Of a stretch of DNA of 37,539 nt, positions 25,038 to 34,173 are shown piece by piece. The stretch lies in contig JAVETN010000020.1 of NCBI GenBank assembly GCA_034006035.1, positions 1 through 37,539 of the forward strand. The letters run 5' to 3'. The first letter of the stretch is position 1, and each line of letters starts with the position of its first letter. Source of the DNA: Desulforegulaceae bacterium. GTDB taxonomy: Bacteria; Desulfobacterota; Desulfobacteria; Desulfobacterales; JACKCP01. Position numbers and translations under genes: made by a program. The notes below the pieces were generated by a model. That model saw only the letters and a program-made list of their open reading frames with translations. It ran no database searches and had not been told where the DNA came from.

Positions 25038-28000
25038 TTAGGGATTAACAGAAACTTTGCCCATTTTTGTCAAAGAATTAAGGTTTACATCATACAATGA
25101 TTCTGCCTGAATGGAAGGGATTGTAAAATCTCCTTCAAACCCTGCTCTGAATTTATACTTAAATGTCATAATCTGAGGAGCAGCAGTCAGATAAAATACA
25201 GCCCTGTCTTCTCTGACATCAATATATTCTGCTTTTTTAATTCCTGAATTTTTTCTTAGACTTTCAAGATCCGGATAAAATCCTCCGGGAAACAAATCTA
25301 TAACAGCAATATTTGGCTCCATTTTTCCTGTAAGAGATCTTATTTTTATCACTGCTTCATAGTCCTTGCCTCTTTTTGGATTTTCAAGCTTGTTTCCTTC
25401 AAAGTCAAAATATTCTCTTATCACCTCAACTTTATTACTCACAGGTTTAACTTCTTCAATATCATCATAACCACTTTGGGAAACAAGATAGTAAAAAGGA
25501 GTTTTTGAATTAATTGAAATAGATTTTATTCCTGTTGAAAACTCAAGTTCATGAATCTTTGAAGCCCCAAGTGTTTCCATTGTTTTATTTTTATCTGAAT
25601 CTATAAATTCAACTGTTGTTTCATCTGAAGATTCTTCATCAAGATTAAATGAAAGAGCAAGAATTGTAAGGGCTGAAGAAGTTGTATTAAAATTTCCGAT
25701 GTATACAGGCTCTAAAAGCTTATCAATTCCTGATTTAAAAATTTTGTCAAAATTTGAGGGAAAATGTTTCCCCAAAATATAAAGATAAAAAGGATAAGCA
25801 TTGGCTGGATTAAACCAATAATCATCTTCAGGGTTGTATTGTTCAAAATCAAAGCTTTCTATTTTTTTGTCAGCTTCATAATCACTTCTCAAAAGCTTAA
25901 GCGAAGCTGCTGCAAAAACAGAAACAATATCGTTTTTTATTTCTTTTTTGTCGTAATTATCTTCCATATCCTGAAGATGGTTTGAAGTTCTATGGCCAAG
26001 TCTTGTTAAAAGATAAACACTGTAACTTTTTATTCTTTTTTCAAAAACACCTTCTTCTACAGAAGAGGCCTTTTCTTCAAGATAAGAAACACTTCTTTGA
26101 AGAATAGTTTCAGGAATATCAAAACCACTTTGTTTTGTTTCAATTAAAAAGTGAATTGAGTAAAGCGAAGAAAAAGCATGCTCTTTACTTCCAGGCCACA
26201 TTGAAAAACCTCCATTTGAAGTCTGTCTTTGCCTTAAAGCTTTAATGGCATTTGAAACATTTTCAAAGGCATCTATATCAATACCTGCCTTTGAAAACAC
26301 TAAAGCTGGAAAAGCTTTGCTTACAAGCTGTTCTGTGCATTCATGGGGAAATTTATCAAGCCAGGTATAAAGCCCTTTTACAAAAATAAGGGGAGATTTT
26401 GAAACAAGAACTGTTTGCTTTGAAAAATCATTTATAAGACTTCTGTCAATTTTTATATTCTTTTTACCTGAACCTGAAAACCCTGAAACAATTGTTGTTT
26501 TATAGGGAACAAAAGGTCTTATGCTTATTGACGCTGAAGTTGTTGAGCTTGTATCTCCTGAAGTTGCATAAAATTTCAGTTTTGCATTTCCAGGCTCATT
26601 TTTTGTCTCAACAATAAACTCCACAGTTTTTTCACTGTTTTCATCAATATTTATTATTTTTGAAGTTTCACCTTTAATTGTTAATTTATCATCTGCTTCC
26701 ATTTTTACAGTAATTGGACAATTTTTTCCCGAACCTTTAAGAAGATTTGAAACATTTAAGGTAACTTTAAAACTGTCTTTGAATGTAACAGCAAGAGGAG
26801 AAGTTGGAGAAAGAACAAAAGGAGCTCTTGCAAGAACAGGCTTTTTTGAAAAACCCATGGATGATTTTTCAGCACTTACAGCCATTACTTTCAATGTCCC
26901 GTTAAAAGTATCTGGAACCTTCCATTTTACTGATTTTTTATTTTGATCCGAATCAAGAATTCCAAACCATTTCACTGCAGGATCGTTTATTGTTCTTTTA
27001 AAAGGATTTAAGTTTGCAGCAAGAAGCTTTGCTGATTCTTCATATCTTGCTCCCCCGCCTATCCCTAGTTTTTCCCTGATTATTCGAAATTCAGGAATAA
27101 CAAGATCTGCAATTTGAGCAGTATCTACTTCAAGAGCTCTTTTTTTCAAAAAATGATCCAAAGGCAGGGGATAATTGTAGTCTCCTGCCTGTAAAATTCC
27201 TTCATCTGCTATAAAAATAGCAGTTTTGGCCTTTTTATCCGTTGAATAAAAAATTTCAAGTTCATCCCCTGGCTTTATATTTTCAGCTACTTCAATCAAA
27301 GGGTTTAATACTCTTTTAGATTTTTCTATATAAAAAGGTTTTACAAAATAGGTTGAAGGAGATTCAAAAATTGAAGGATCATCAAAGGCTCTAGCCATTG
27401 AAACTGAAAAATATGCGTTTCCCTCAATACTTGAAGGGATCTCCATTACCTGAATTGTTCTTGAGCTTGTAGCTTTAAACCATTTATGGACATACACTCT
27501 TTCCGATTCAATGGTTAATAGTCCAAATCCCCGGTACGGAGTTATAATTTCTGCTTCAAGAAATTCACCGGGCTTATAATCTTTTTTGGAAAGTTTTACA
27601 TCCACCACAGCAGTTTTTTCAATTTTTCCAGCTTCGTTTAAAGCTCCGGCAACAAAGTATTCTATTCTTGATAAAAGCTTTCCATTGTCAAAAATTTCAT
27701 AAACATAGTCTCCTGGTTCTTCTGTAAAAAGCTGGATTTTAGACCCTTTTTCAGAAATTGAAAAATTTTCTTCTTTTTTAACTTCCTCTTTTTTTACAAT
27801 TTTATATTCATATGTTTTATCAGGTTTTTGAACAAGAGCCTGAATTTCCTTTGCTTTTTTAAATTTTAAAACAAGATTTTCTTTGGAAATTTTTTCAAGT
27901 TCATTATTAATTGCAATAAAATCCAGATGATTTTTGGAATTTTTTCTTAAATAAGAAAGATTTGAAGAAGTCTTATATCCTACAAGATAATCCATTGGGC

Positions 28001-30686
28001 ATATAAAAGCTCTGTTTGAAGCATCAACACTTTTTGCATCTCCTTTTTCAAAACCTTTTATATTTAGAAAAAGCCTGTAAGTTCCTTTATCAAAGGAGTC
28101 AAAATCAAGATCAAAAAAGGTTTTTCCATCAATATCTGTATTTTTTGATCCAAGACTTCTTGAAATTGTTTTTAAAACCCTGTCAGAAGAATAAAAAGGA
28201 TCTGTAAATGAATAATTTTTATACTCATCAAAGGTAAAACTTGAAGGAACAAGCTTGAAATCAGCTGTTACCTTGTTATTCTGGGCAGGGGTTCCAAAAA
28301 GATTTAAAAGAGTTACTTCTGTTTTTAAATTTTCCGGAATAAGCCAGCCTTTATCTGATTTTGAAAGTTTTGAAGATATTTTCAGTCTGTCAGGTTCAAA
28401 TGTTTCAATTTTTACAGTTTCTAAACCAAGGGTTGATTCTCTATAGCCTTTGTCTGAAACCAGATAAAGCTCAATAGTCCATCTACCTGTTGGATCTGTT
28501 TGTTCTGTTTTAAATGAAATATCAAAAAAGCCAGAATCTGATACTTTAATTCTTTTTTTAAGTCTTTCATTTCCCCTTGAATCATAAATACTGTATTCAA
28601 CAGGAATTCCCCGGGGAATTTCAAATCCTTTATGTCTTACAATAGCACCAAGGTTAAACTCTTCTCCAGGCCTGTAAATCCCCCTATCTGAAAAAAGAAA
28701 AGCATTAATTCTGTCAGGATTTGCATACCTGCTTCTTACACCTCCTGTATCAAAGGAAGAATGGTTCAAAGTCCTGGCTGGATCACCTAACTTAATAAAA
28801 GATATATCATTTCCTGATTTAACTGTGATTGCCACAGGTTGCTTTTCATTTGTAAAATCATTTAAAGATTGAATAAAAACATAGCCGTATTCATCTGTAT
28901 ATGAATCAAGAACTGAAATTCCGTTTTTACCAAGCACTGAAACCTTTGCCATATTTACTGGAGATTCTTTTGACAGAGAATGGACAAAAACATTTATTGC
29001 ACCATCATAATTAGTTTTTAAAAGAATGAGAAGATCTGTTAAAAGAATGCAGCGTCTGTCATTTACATTGTAGTAATCATATCTGTTTTCATATGGATCA
29101 TAACTATTTGCTTCAATAAAAAAATAGCCGGGTTTTTTTCCGTCCTGATTTAAAAACTCAGAAAGATTAAGACTTGAATATGAGGCAATTTTTGGATGTT
29201 TTGGATTTAAAGGAATTATTTTTTCAAATCTTTCACCAAGATTTTCTTTATTTAAATAATAATGTGAAAAATCAAGCCTTGAAATATCTCCGCCTGCCTG
29301 GGTTATAAGATGCTGAAGCTGATTTTCAAGAAGTCTGTAAATTACTACTTTGATTCCTTTAACTCCCCTGGATTTAAATGAGATGGTCTTGTCCCCTGAA
29401 AGAGATAAAAGACCGCCACTTCCAATAATTTCAATCTCTTTAGGATAATCTGGAGTGCTTAAAACATCGCTGAATCCCTTGGAGAAATAATATCCAGAAT
29501 CTGACTTGAGCCCCCGCTCAATTTCAATGTAAATATCTCTTCTCTCCTCAAGATCAAGCTTGATACCAAAGGATCTGGAGGATTCTCTTTCATTGGGAGC
29601 AAAACTGAAATTAACTTTTTGAGCTGTTTCAAGAAGAGAATCTGAAATTTCTCCGGGAGAATTCCATCTTGTGTTGTTCTTTTTTCTGGGCAAAAGCCAG
29701 ATTTTCACCTTTTTTTCAAGTTCTTTTTGCAAAACTTCAGCAGTAAACATAAGAACAATTGTCTGAACCGGCTCATTTTTTTCATTATTTACAATTTGTG
29801 AGCTTATATTTTCAACTTTAAAAAAGTTTTCCATTGAAGGAATTGCAATTCTTGATTCAACAGAATTTTTTGTTGAAGCCTCCCCATGGGAAGTTTTTAT
29901 TCCCTTTTCAATAAACAAATCAAGGTATTGAGTATTTTCTTTAATTTCAACGGGCTTGGAATGAATAAAAAGAGTTTTAGCTTTTTCATCAAATTCAAGG
30001 TCATAATTTATGGGCTTTTTATTGATTTCAAGTTTTATTTTTTGGCTTAAATCAGAATCTTTAAAAACCGGATAATTAAAAGAAACTGCAAAAATTCCCT
30101 TATGAATTTTTTTATTTTTTGGGTCTGTATAAAATTTTGATGAAGATGTGTCAGCTTTAAATTCCGGAGTTTTAAACTTTATATAATAATCTTTAATCAA
30201 AAGATTTTTTAAAAAAATACTTTTATTAAAACTTATTTTATATTCAGTATCAGCTTTCCAGTTTTCACTGGGATTAAATACAATGAGATTATCCCCTTTA
30301 AACTCAAAAAAACCATTTATTGAAGGGCTTATTTTAATTCCTGATTCTATTTTTTTATCTGAAAAGTTAATATCTGCAACAGAAAAAAATTCATTAGATC
30401 CTTCCTTAGAAAAACTTATTTCAACTTTGCCGGGCTTTTCAATCAGATTTATATCAGGTGGAATAACCTGTGGAGAAAGGTAGTCTGATTTTTTCTTGGT
30501 AAGATAAACACAACCAGCAAGACTTATTACAACAACAAAAGAAACAATAAAAGTAAATGCCTTGGAAAGGCCTGGTTTTTCAGATTTTAAATTTTTCAAT
30601 GAATAAAACCAGGGAGGTGGTGTCCAGCCTGGTTTTCCAATAAAAAAAACTATAAATTTAAAAATTGAATTAAGTATTTTTTTCAT
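25038..30686 (-). CDS. yfhM: Bacterial alpha-2-macroglobulin (YfhM type)
   Basis: 1882-aa periplasmic protease trap. Thioester motif C-T-E-Q in FPHECTEQLVSKAFPAL (bases 26328-26339, Cys near residue 1450) would bond covalently to attacking proteases. N-terminal anchor region FIVSFVVVISLAGCVYL contains a lipobox-like LAGC, preceded by an unusual ~40-residue Pro/Trp-rich leader, so lipoprotein anchoring is likely but the long leader is odd. MG-type beta domains follow, including ASTKNSVESRIA and SDRGIYRPGEEFNLGAIVRHKG. Longer than E. coli YfhM (1653). Start choice: ATG 30686 has AGGGTGA at good distance; ATG 30692 is too close to it. The yfhM-pbpC pair is a classic operon in which PBP1C repairs damaged peptidoglycan. 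Confidence 0.93.
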   Translation of the reverse strand: MKKILNSIFKFIVFFIGKPGWTPPPWFYSLKNLKSEKPGLSKAFTFIVSFVVVISLAGCVYLTKKKSDYLSPQVIPPDINLIEKPGKVEISFSKEGSNEFFSVADINFSDKKIESGIKISPSINGFFEFKGDNLIVFNPSENWKADTEYKISFNKSIFLKNLLIKDYYIKFKTPEFKADTSSSKFYTDPKNKKIHKGIFAVSFNYPVFKDSDLSQKIKLEINKKPINYDLEFDEKAKTLFIHSKPVEIKENTQYLDLFIEKGIKTSHGEASTKNSVESRIAIPSMENFFKVENISSQIVNNEKNEPVQTIVLMFTAEVLQKELEKKVKIWLLPRKKNNTRWNSPGEISDSLLETAQKVNFSFAPNERESSRSFGIKLDLEERRDIYIEIERGLKSDSGYYFSKGFSDVLSTPDYPKEIEIIGSGGLLSLSGDKTISFKSRGVKGIKVVIYRLLENQLQHLITQAGGDISRLDFSHYYLNKENLGERFEKIIPLNPKHPKIASYSSLNLSEFLNQDGKKPGYFFIEANSYDPYENRYDYYNVNDRRCILLTDLLILLKTNYDGAINVFVHSLSKESPVNMAKVSVLGKNGISVLDSYTDEYGYVFIQSLNDFTNEKQPVAITVKSGNDISFIKLGDPARTLNHSSFDTGGVRSRYANPDRINAFLFSDRGIYRPGEEFNLGAIVRHKGFEIPRGIPVEYSIYDSRGNERLKKRIKVSDSGFFDISFKTEQTDPTGRWTIELYLVSDKGYRESTLGLETVKIETFEPDRLKISSKLSKSDKGWLIPENLKTEVTLLNLFGTPAQNNKVTADFKLVPSSFTFDEYKNYSFTDPFYSSDRVLKTISRSLGSKNTDIDGKTFFDLDFDSFDKGTYRLFLNIKGFEKGDAKSVDASNRAFICPMDYLVGYKTSSNLSYLRKNSKNHLDFIAINNELEKISKENLVLKFKKAKEIQALVQKPDKTYEYKIVKKEEVKKEENFSISEKGSKIQLFTEEPGDYVYEIFDNGKLLSRIEYFVAGALNEAGKIEKTAVVDVKLSKKDYKPGEFLEAEIITPYRGFGLLTIESERVYVHKWFKATSSRTIQVMEIPSSIEGNAYFSVSMARAFDDPSIFESPSTYFVKPFYIEKSKRVLNPLIEVAENIKPGDELEIFYSTDKKAKTAIFIADEGILQAGDYNYPLPLDHFLKKRALEVDTAQIADLVIPEFRIIREKLGIGGGARYEESAKLLAANLNPFKRTINDPAVKWFGILDSDQNKKSVKWKVPDTFNGTLKVMAVSAEKSSMGFSKKPVLARAPFVLSPTSPLAVTFKDSFKVTLNVSNLLKGSGKNCPITVKMEADDKLTIKGETSKIINIDENSEKTVEFIVETKNEPGNAKLKFYATSGDTSSTTSASISIRPFVPYKTTIVSGFSGSGKKNIKIDRSLINDFSKQTVLVSKSPLIFVKGLYTWLDKFPHECTEQLVSKAFPALVFSKAGIDIDAFENVSNAIKALRQRQTSNGGFSMWPGSKEHAFSSLYSIHFLIETKQSGFDIPETILQRSVSYLEEKASSVEEGVFEKRIKSYSVYLLTRLGHRTSNHLQDMEDNYDKKEIKNDIVSVFAAASLKLLRSDYEADKKIESFDFEQYNPEDDYWFNPANAYPFYLYILGKHFPSNFDKIFKSGIDKLLEPVYIGNFNTTSSALTILALSFNLDEESSDETTVEFIDSDKNKTMETLGASKIHELEFSTGIKSISINSKTPFYYLVSQSGYDDIEEVKPVSNKVEVIREYFDFEGNKLENPKRGKDYEAVIKIRSLTGKMEPNIAVIDLFPGGFYPDLESLRKNSGIKKAEYIDVREDRAVFYLTAAPQIMTFKYKFRAGFEGDFTIPSIQAESLYDVNLNSLTKMGKVSVNP

Positions 30687-30986
30687 AATCATTCACCCTG
30701 CTTTTAAAGGATACTTTGATAGGAACTTAAAATAATAGTTATTCAGTTTAAACTGCCACCTCGACAAACTGATTTTTTTCTCAGCTTATAATTGAAAATA
30801 TTTACCTTACAATATTTAAACCACTTCTTTTTAATTATCAAGAAGTAGAATTTATAATACTAGTGATTTTCATTGTCTTCAAAGACCTTTTTCCTGTCCA
30901 CAGCTCTTTTTGGAATAGAAATATGGCCTCAAAAATATAAAAATTTTATTTTCCCATTTTCTTTGTATAAATATTGATAAAAAAAC

Positions 30987-31070
30987 AAGTTAACAATGTT
31001 AAAAACAACCCTAAGATACTGAAAATAAAGATTTAGTTTTCAACATTTTTATAAACATTACCAATTGTAA
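30987..31070 (+). repeat. Copy D of the ~74-bp dispersed repeat
   Basis: Shares GTTAAAAACAA, TAAGAT-CTGAAAAT and TTTTCAACATTTTTATAAACATT with the others. It lies in the roughly 500-bp gap between the divergent yfhM and the leader of the ADTH synthase gene. The remainder of that gap (30693-30986 and 31071-31195) is AT-rich and should contain the two divergent promoters, but I cannot place them with confidence; TTGACT at 31159-31164 is a possible -35. Confidence 0.6.
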
Positions 31071-31195
31071 TTTATCAAATCTTTTTAAAATCTTAATCAT
31101 AAAACTTTGTGCACTCATTTATTAAATAGAAAAAAACAAAAACCAAGACTTTAAATTATTGACTTTCAGTCATTGTTTTGTTACCAGGTATTCTT

Positions 31196-31285
31196 ATGAA
31201 AACTACACTAGTTAACACATCAGGTTATTTCTTTTTTTATTTCTTCAAATATTTTATTTGCCCGCCTGAGGTGTTAGTGGTTTAA
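31196..31285 (+). CDS. Phe/Tyr-rich attenuation leader peptide
   Basis: A 29-codon ORF (ATG 31196, TAA 31283-31285), too short for ordinary gene calls. Residues 11-20 read YFFFYFFKYF: six Phe and three Tyr in ten codons. This is the hallmark of a leader peptide whose translation senses Phe/Tyr-tRNA charging. The ORF begins MKTTLVNTSG and ends ICPPEVLVV. Its codons overlap the first two segments of the attenuator hairpins described separately. AGG (31186-31188) is a weak ribosome-binding site at about eight bases. It lies 131 bp before the ADTH synthase gene, the first step of an aromatic amino acid pathway, so sensing of Phe and Tyr makes sense. Confidence 0.85.
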   Translation: MKTTLVNTSGYFFFYFFKYFICPPEVLVV

Positions 31286-31344
31286 TCTTAAAAAAATTAA
31301 CCATTTAAAAGGCCGCAGGCGGGAATGCCGGCGGCCTTTTTTTT
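31213..31344 (+). promoter_or_regulatory. Transcription attenuator (pause, antiterminator, terminator)
   Basis: Three overlapping helices are visible. 1:2 is TAACACATCAGG (31213-31224) with CCTGAGGTGTTA (31265-31276), one mismatch. 2:3 is CCCGCCTG (31261-31268) with CAGGCGGG (31316-31323), perfect. 3:4 is AAAAGGCCGC (31307-31316) with GCGGCCTTTT (31331-31340), followed by a T run to 31344. 2:3 shares bases with both others, so only 1:2 plus terminator, or 2:3 alone, can form. A ribosome stalled on the Phe/Tyr codons (31226-31255) covers segment 1, frees segment 2 and favours 2:3, allowing read-through. A short GGTTTAA/TTAACC hairpin lies inside the 2:3 loop. Confidence 0.85.
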
Positions 31345-31416
31345 GATCAAATTTCCTTTCCTGACTTCAAAAAAAATTGCCGGACAAAACCTGCAGCCAT
31401 ACACAAAGGAGTAAAA

Positions 31417-32214
31417 ATGCTACTTGGTAAAGCTGTAAGACTTGAAAGAATTTTCAACAGAAACACTAGAAAAACAATTATTGTTCCAATGGATCATGGG
31501 GTAAGTGTTGGCCCAATTTACGGAGTTGTTGATTTAAAAGGTTCTGTGGACAAAGTGGCAGAAGGCGGAGCCAATGCAGTATTAATGCACAAAGGACTTC
31601 CAAGACGAACCCACAGGGGAGCAGGAAGAGATATAGGACTTATAATTCATTTATCTGCAAGTACTTCCCTTTCTCTTCATCCAAATGCCAAAACCCTTGT
31701 GGGAACAGTTGAAGATGCATTAAGGCTTGGTGCTGATGCAGTTTCTGTTCACATAAACCTTGGAGACGAAACTGAAAGGGAAATGTTAAAGCAGCTAGGA
31801 GAAATATGCTCGATAGCAGGAACCTGGGGAATGCCTGTTCTTGCAATGATGTATGCCAGAGGCCCAAAAATTAAAGATGAATATGATGTTGAAGCCGTAA
31901 AACATTGTGCAAGAGTTGCAGAAGAACTTGGTGCTGACGTTGTAAAAGTTGCCTATACAGGTTCACCGGAAACCTTTGCCCAAGTAGTTGAAGGCTGTTA
32001 TATTCCTGTTGTAATTGCAGGAGGCCCCAAAATGGGTAGCCATCTTGAAATAGTTCAGATGGTCTATGATTCAATTCAGGCAGGAGGAGCCGGAATTTCT
32101 GTTGGAAGAAATATTTTCCAGGACGACAATCCAGCCAAACTTGTAAGGGCTCTTCACGGTGTTGTACATGAAGGAATTAATGTTGAAAAAGCAATGAAAT
32201 TTTTGAAAAACTAA
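31417..32214 (+). CDS. 2-amino-3,7-dideoxy-D-threo-hept-6-ulosonate (ADTH) synthase
   Basis: 265-aa class I aldolase of the archaeal FBP aldolase/ADTH synthase (MJ0400) family. Active-site elements: VPMDHGVS (Asp26), [10 protein letters not shown] (Tyr146), [11 protein letters not shown] (Schiff-base Lys177), [11 protein letters not shown] and [12 protein letters not shown]. The family contains both fructose-bisphosphate aldolases and ADTH synthases, which make the precursor of dehydroquinate in the alternative aromatic pathway used by archaea and Desulfobacterota. The Phe/Tyr attenuator directly upstream strongly favours the aromatic role. AAAGGAG lies before the ATG. Partner genes (dehydroquinate synthase II) are not in the window. 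A hairpin terminator follows. Confidence 0.88.
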   Translation: MLLGKAVRLERIFNRNTRKTIIVPMDHGVSVGPIYGVVDLKGSVDKVAEGGANAVLMHKGLPRRTHRGAGRDIGLIIHLSASTSLSLHPNAKTLVGTVEDALRLGADAVSVHINLGDETEREMLKQLGEICSIAGTWGMPVLAMMYARGPKIKDEYDVEAVKHCARVAEELGADVVKVAYTGSPETFAQVVEGCYIPVVIAGGPKMGSHLEIVQMVYDSIQAGGAGISVGRNIFQDDNPAKLVRALHGVVHEGINVEKAMKFLKN

Positions 32215-32305
32215 ACTTTAGTTTTAGTTCGATTAAAAAATTATAGTTTCAGCATAAGTCAAAAAACTTGAAAACATAAGACTTAGATGGTAGTTCCTTT
32301 TTTTC

Positions 32306-32342
32306 AAAAGGCTGGCTTTTTACAAAAAAAACCCGGCCTTTT
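32306..32342 (+). terminator. Hairpin between ADTH synthase and hisA
   Basis: AAAAGGCTGG (32306-32315) pairs with CCGGCCTTTT (32333-32342) with one T-G pair. The T tract is only the four T of the arm, so termination may be partial. Confidence 0.6.
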
Positions 32343-32373
32343 GAATCAAAGCAATCTAAACAGGAAAAATATA

Positions 32374-33129
32374 ATGAAATTCAGGCCATGTATTGATCTC
32401 CACGACGGTGTTGTAAAACAAATTGTAGGCTCTTCACTTTCAGATAATCCCAGCCAAAAACTTGAAACCAATTTTGTATCAAAAAAACCTCCTGAATGGT
32501 TTGCAGATTTATACAAAAAAGACAATCTTACAGGCGGCCACATAATTCAGCTTGGAAAAGGAAATGAAGACGCCGCAAAAAACCTTTCAGCATGGCCAAA
32601 AGGAATGTAGGTAGGCGGGGGAATAAACACTGACAATGCCTTTTTTTGGCTTGATAACGGAGCTCAGGCTCTTATTGTCACTTCCTATGTTTTCCATGAC
32701 GGAGTAATTGATGAAAAAAGACTTGAAAAGCTTTCAAAATTAGTTGGAAAAAACCGCCTTGTTCTTGACTTAAGCTGCAGAAAAAAAGATGGTTATTATT
32801 ATATAGTTACAAATAGATGGCAGAATTTTACAAATGAAAAAGTTACAAATAAACTTCTTGATTACCTTTCAAAATACTGTTTTGAGTATCTTATTCATGC
32901 TGTTGATGTTGAAGGAAAATGCAGCGGAATTGAAACAGAACTTGTAAAGCTTCTTGCAAAATCATCTAAAATTACTGTTACCTATGCAGGCGGAATAAGT
33001 TCAGAAGAACATATTGAACAAATAAAAGTTATGGGAAAAGGGCTGATTGATTTTACTGTTGGAAGTGCCCTTGATATTTTTGGGGGAACAGGGCTTAAAT
33101 ATCAAGAACTTGCTGAAAAATACAGATAG
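32374..33129 (+). pseudogene. hisA: Eukaryotic-type (HIS6-like) hisA interrupted by in-frame TAG
   Basis: Codes for the ProFAR isomerase of histidine synthesis, in the HIS6-type sequence family of yeast and plants rather than the usual bacterial HisA. FRPCIDLHDGVVKQIVG, NFVSKKPPEWFADLYK, HIIQLGKGNEDAAKNL, then after the stop VGGGINTDNAFFWLD, VTSYVFHDG, LVLDLSCRKKDGYY, LIHAVDVEGKCSGIE, TYAGGIS and FTVGSALDIFGG. Codon 79 is TAG (32608-32610) in the motif that normally reads LQVGGGI, so a single C-to-T change of CAG(Gln) explains it. All downstream sequence stays in frame and conserved to a terminal TAG. Start ATG 32374 has AGGA eight bases upstream. Options are a recent nonsense mutation, a sequencing error, or amber read-through. 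Confidence 0.8.
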
Positions 33130-33180
33130 AAAAAAATAACAGATACAGCATAATTTAAAAAAACTATCTTTCCTGTCATT

Positions 33181-34173
33181 TTAATCCAGAGGACTTTTCA
33201 CGCTGTTAATATCTTTTTGCATTACATGGGTATAAACTTCTGTGGTTTTAACATCGGAGTGGCCCATAAGTTCCTGCAGAACCCTTATATTTACACCATT
33301 TTCAAGCATATGAGTTGCAAAAGAATGCCTTAGGGTATGGCATGTTGCCTTTTTATAAATTTTAGCATTTGTTACAGCTCTTTTTAGTGCTTTCTGCAAT
33401 CCCGATTCCATTACATGGTGCCTTCTTACAATATTTGTATAGGGATCTTTACTGTGTTTTTTTGAAGGAAAAACATACTGCCATCCAAATTCTTTTGCAG
33501 CTTTTGGATATTTCTTTCCCAGTGCGCCTGGAAGATACACTTCTCCAAATCCGTTTTCCAGATCTTCATCATGAAGTTCTTTCACCCGGTTTACATGAAT
33601 TTGAAGCTCATCTTTTAAAGACATTGGCAAAACAGTTATCCTGTCTTTATTTCCTTTCCCGGCCCTTACATAAATCTGCTTATTTTCAAAATCAATATCC
33701 TGAATTCTAAGTCTTACACATTCCATAAGCCTAAGCCCGCTTCCATACATTAGCCTTGCCATCAAAAGATGTGTTCCTGACATATGCATAAAAAGTTTTT
33801 TAATTTCATTTTTTGTCATTACAACAGGAAAATGTTTTCTTTGTTTTGCCCTTACAGGTTCAATCATTCCTTCAATATTTATATCAAGAACATTTCTATA
33901 TAAAAAAACAAGAGCATTAAGAGCCTGTTTCTGGGTTGAGGCCGAAACCTTTTCTTCAACAGCAAGATAGCTCAAAAAAGAATCAAGCTCTTTTTTCCCC
34001 ATTAATGAAGGATGTTTTTTTGACCCGTGAAATTTTATATATCTTACTATCCAGGCACAATATGTCTGCTCTGTGCGGTATGCATAGTGATGATACCTTA
34101 AAACCTCTTTAACCTGGTCCATTAATTTCAAATCAGGATTTGGTTTGAACTTTATTGTTTGATTGATTTTCAT
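33181..34173 (-). CDS. intI: Integron integrase (tyrosine recombinase)
   Basis: 330-aa site-specific recombinase that captures and shuffles cassettes at attI and attC. N-terminal SAM-like DNA-binding domain (residues 14-100; VLRYHHYAYRTEQTYCAWIVRYIKF). Catalytic set: Arg148 (GSGLRLMEC), Lys173 (GKGNKDR), His279 and Arg282 (CHTLRHSFATHML), His305 (LMGHSDVKTT), Tyr314 (TEVYTHV). The extra helix that separates IntI from XerC/D is present at about residues 225-245 (AAKEFGWQYVFPSKKHSKDP), before RRHHVMESGLQKALKRAV. Codon use and AT content match the host, as in sedentary chromosomal integrons. Divergent from the cassettes. A TTGAAT/ATTCAA palindrome (34191-34204) lies just upstream of its start and may be an operator. 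Confidence 0.95.
   Translation of the reverse strand: MKINQTIKFKPNPDLKLMDQVKEVLRYHHYAYRTEQTYCAWIVRYIKFHGSKKHPSLMGKKELDSFLSYLAVEEKVSASTQKQALNALVFLYRNVLDINIEGMIEPVRAKQRKHFPVVMTKNEIKKLFMHMSGTHLLMARLMYGSGLRLMECVRLRIQDIDFENKQIYVRAGKGNKDRITVLPMSLKDELQIHVNRVKELHDEDLENGFGEVYLPGALGKKYPKAAKEFGWQYVFPSKKHSKDPYTNIVRRHHVMESGLQKALKRAVTNAKIYKKATCHTLRHSFATHMLENGVNIRVLQELMGHSDVKTTEVYTHVMQKDINSVKSPLD

Noticed and set aside
31196..31344. T-box or riboswitch as explanation for the leader
   Set aside because: No T-box motif or known aptamer core is visible, while an aromatic-rich ORF and alternative hairpins explain the region fully.
31417..32214. Annotation as fructose-bisphosphate aldolase
   Set aside because: The family allows it, but the Phe/Tyr attenuator points to aromatic amino acid synthesis, so ADTH synthase is preferred.
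32287..32373. Upstream 29-codon extension of hisA to 32287
   Set aside because: It runs through the hairpin terminator sequence and is not similar to HisA. ATG 32374 has a ribosome-binding site and the conserved N terminus.
33181..34173. XerC/XerD or phage integrase
   Set aside because: The IntI-specific extra helix and the adjacent attC-bearing cassettes show it is an integron integrase.
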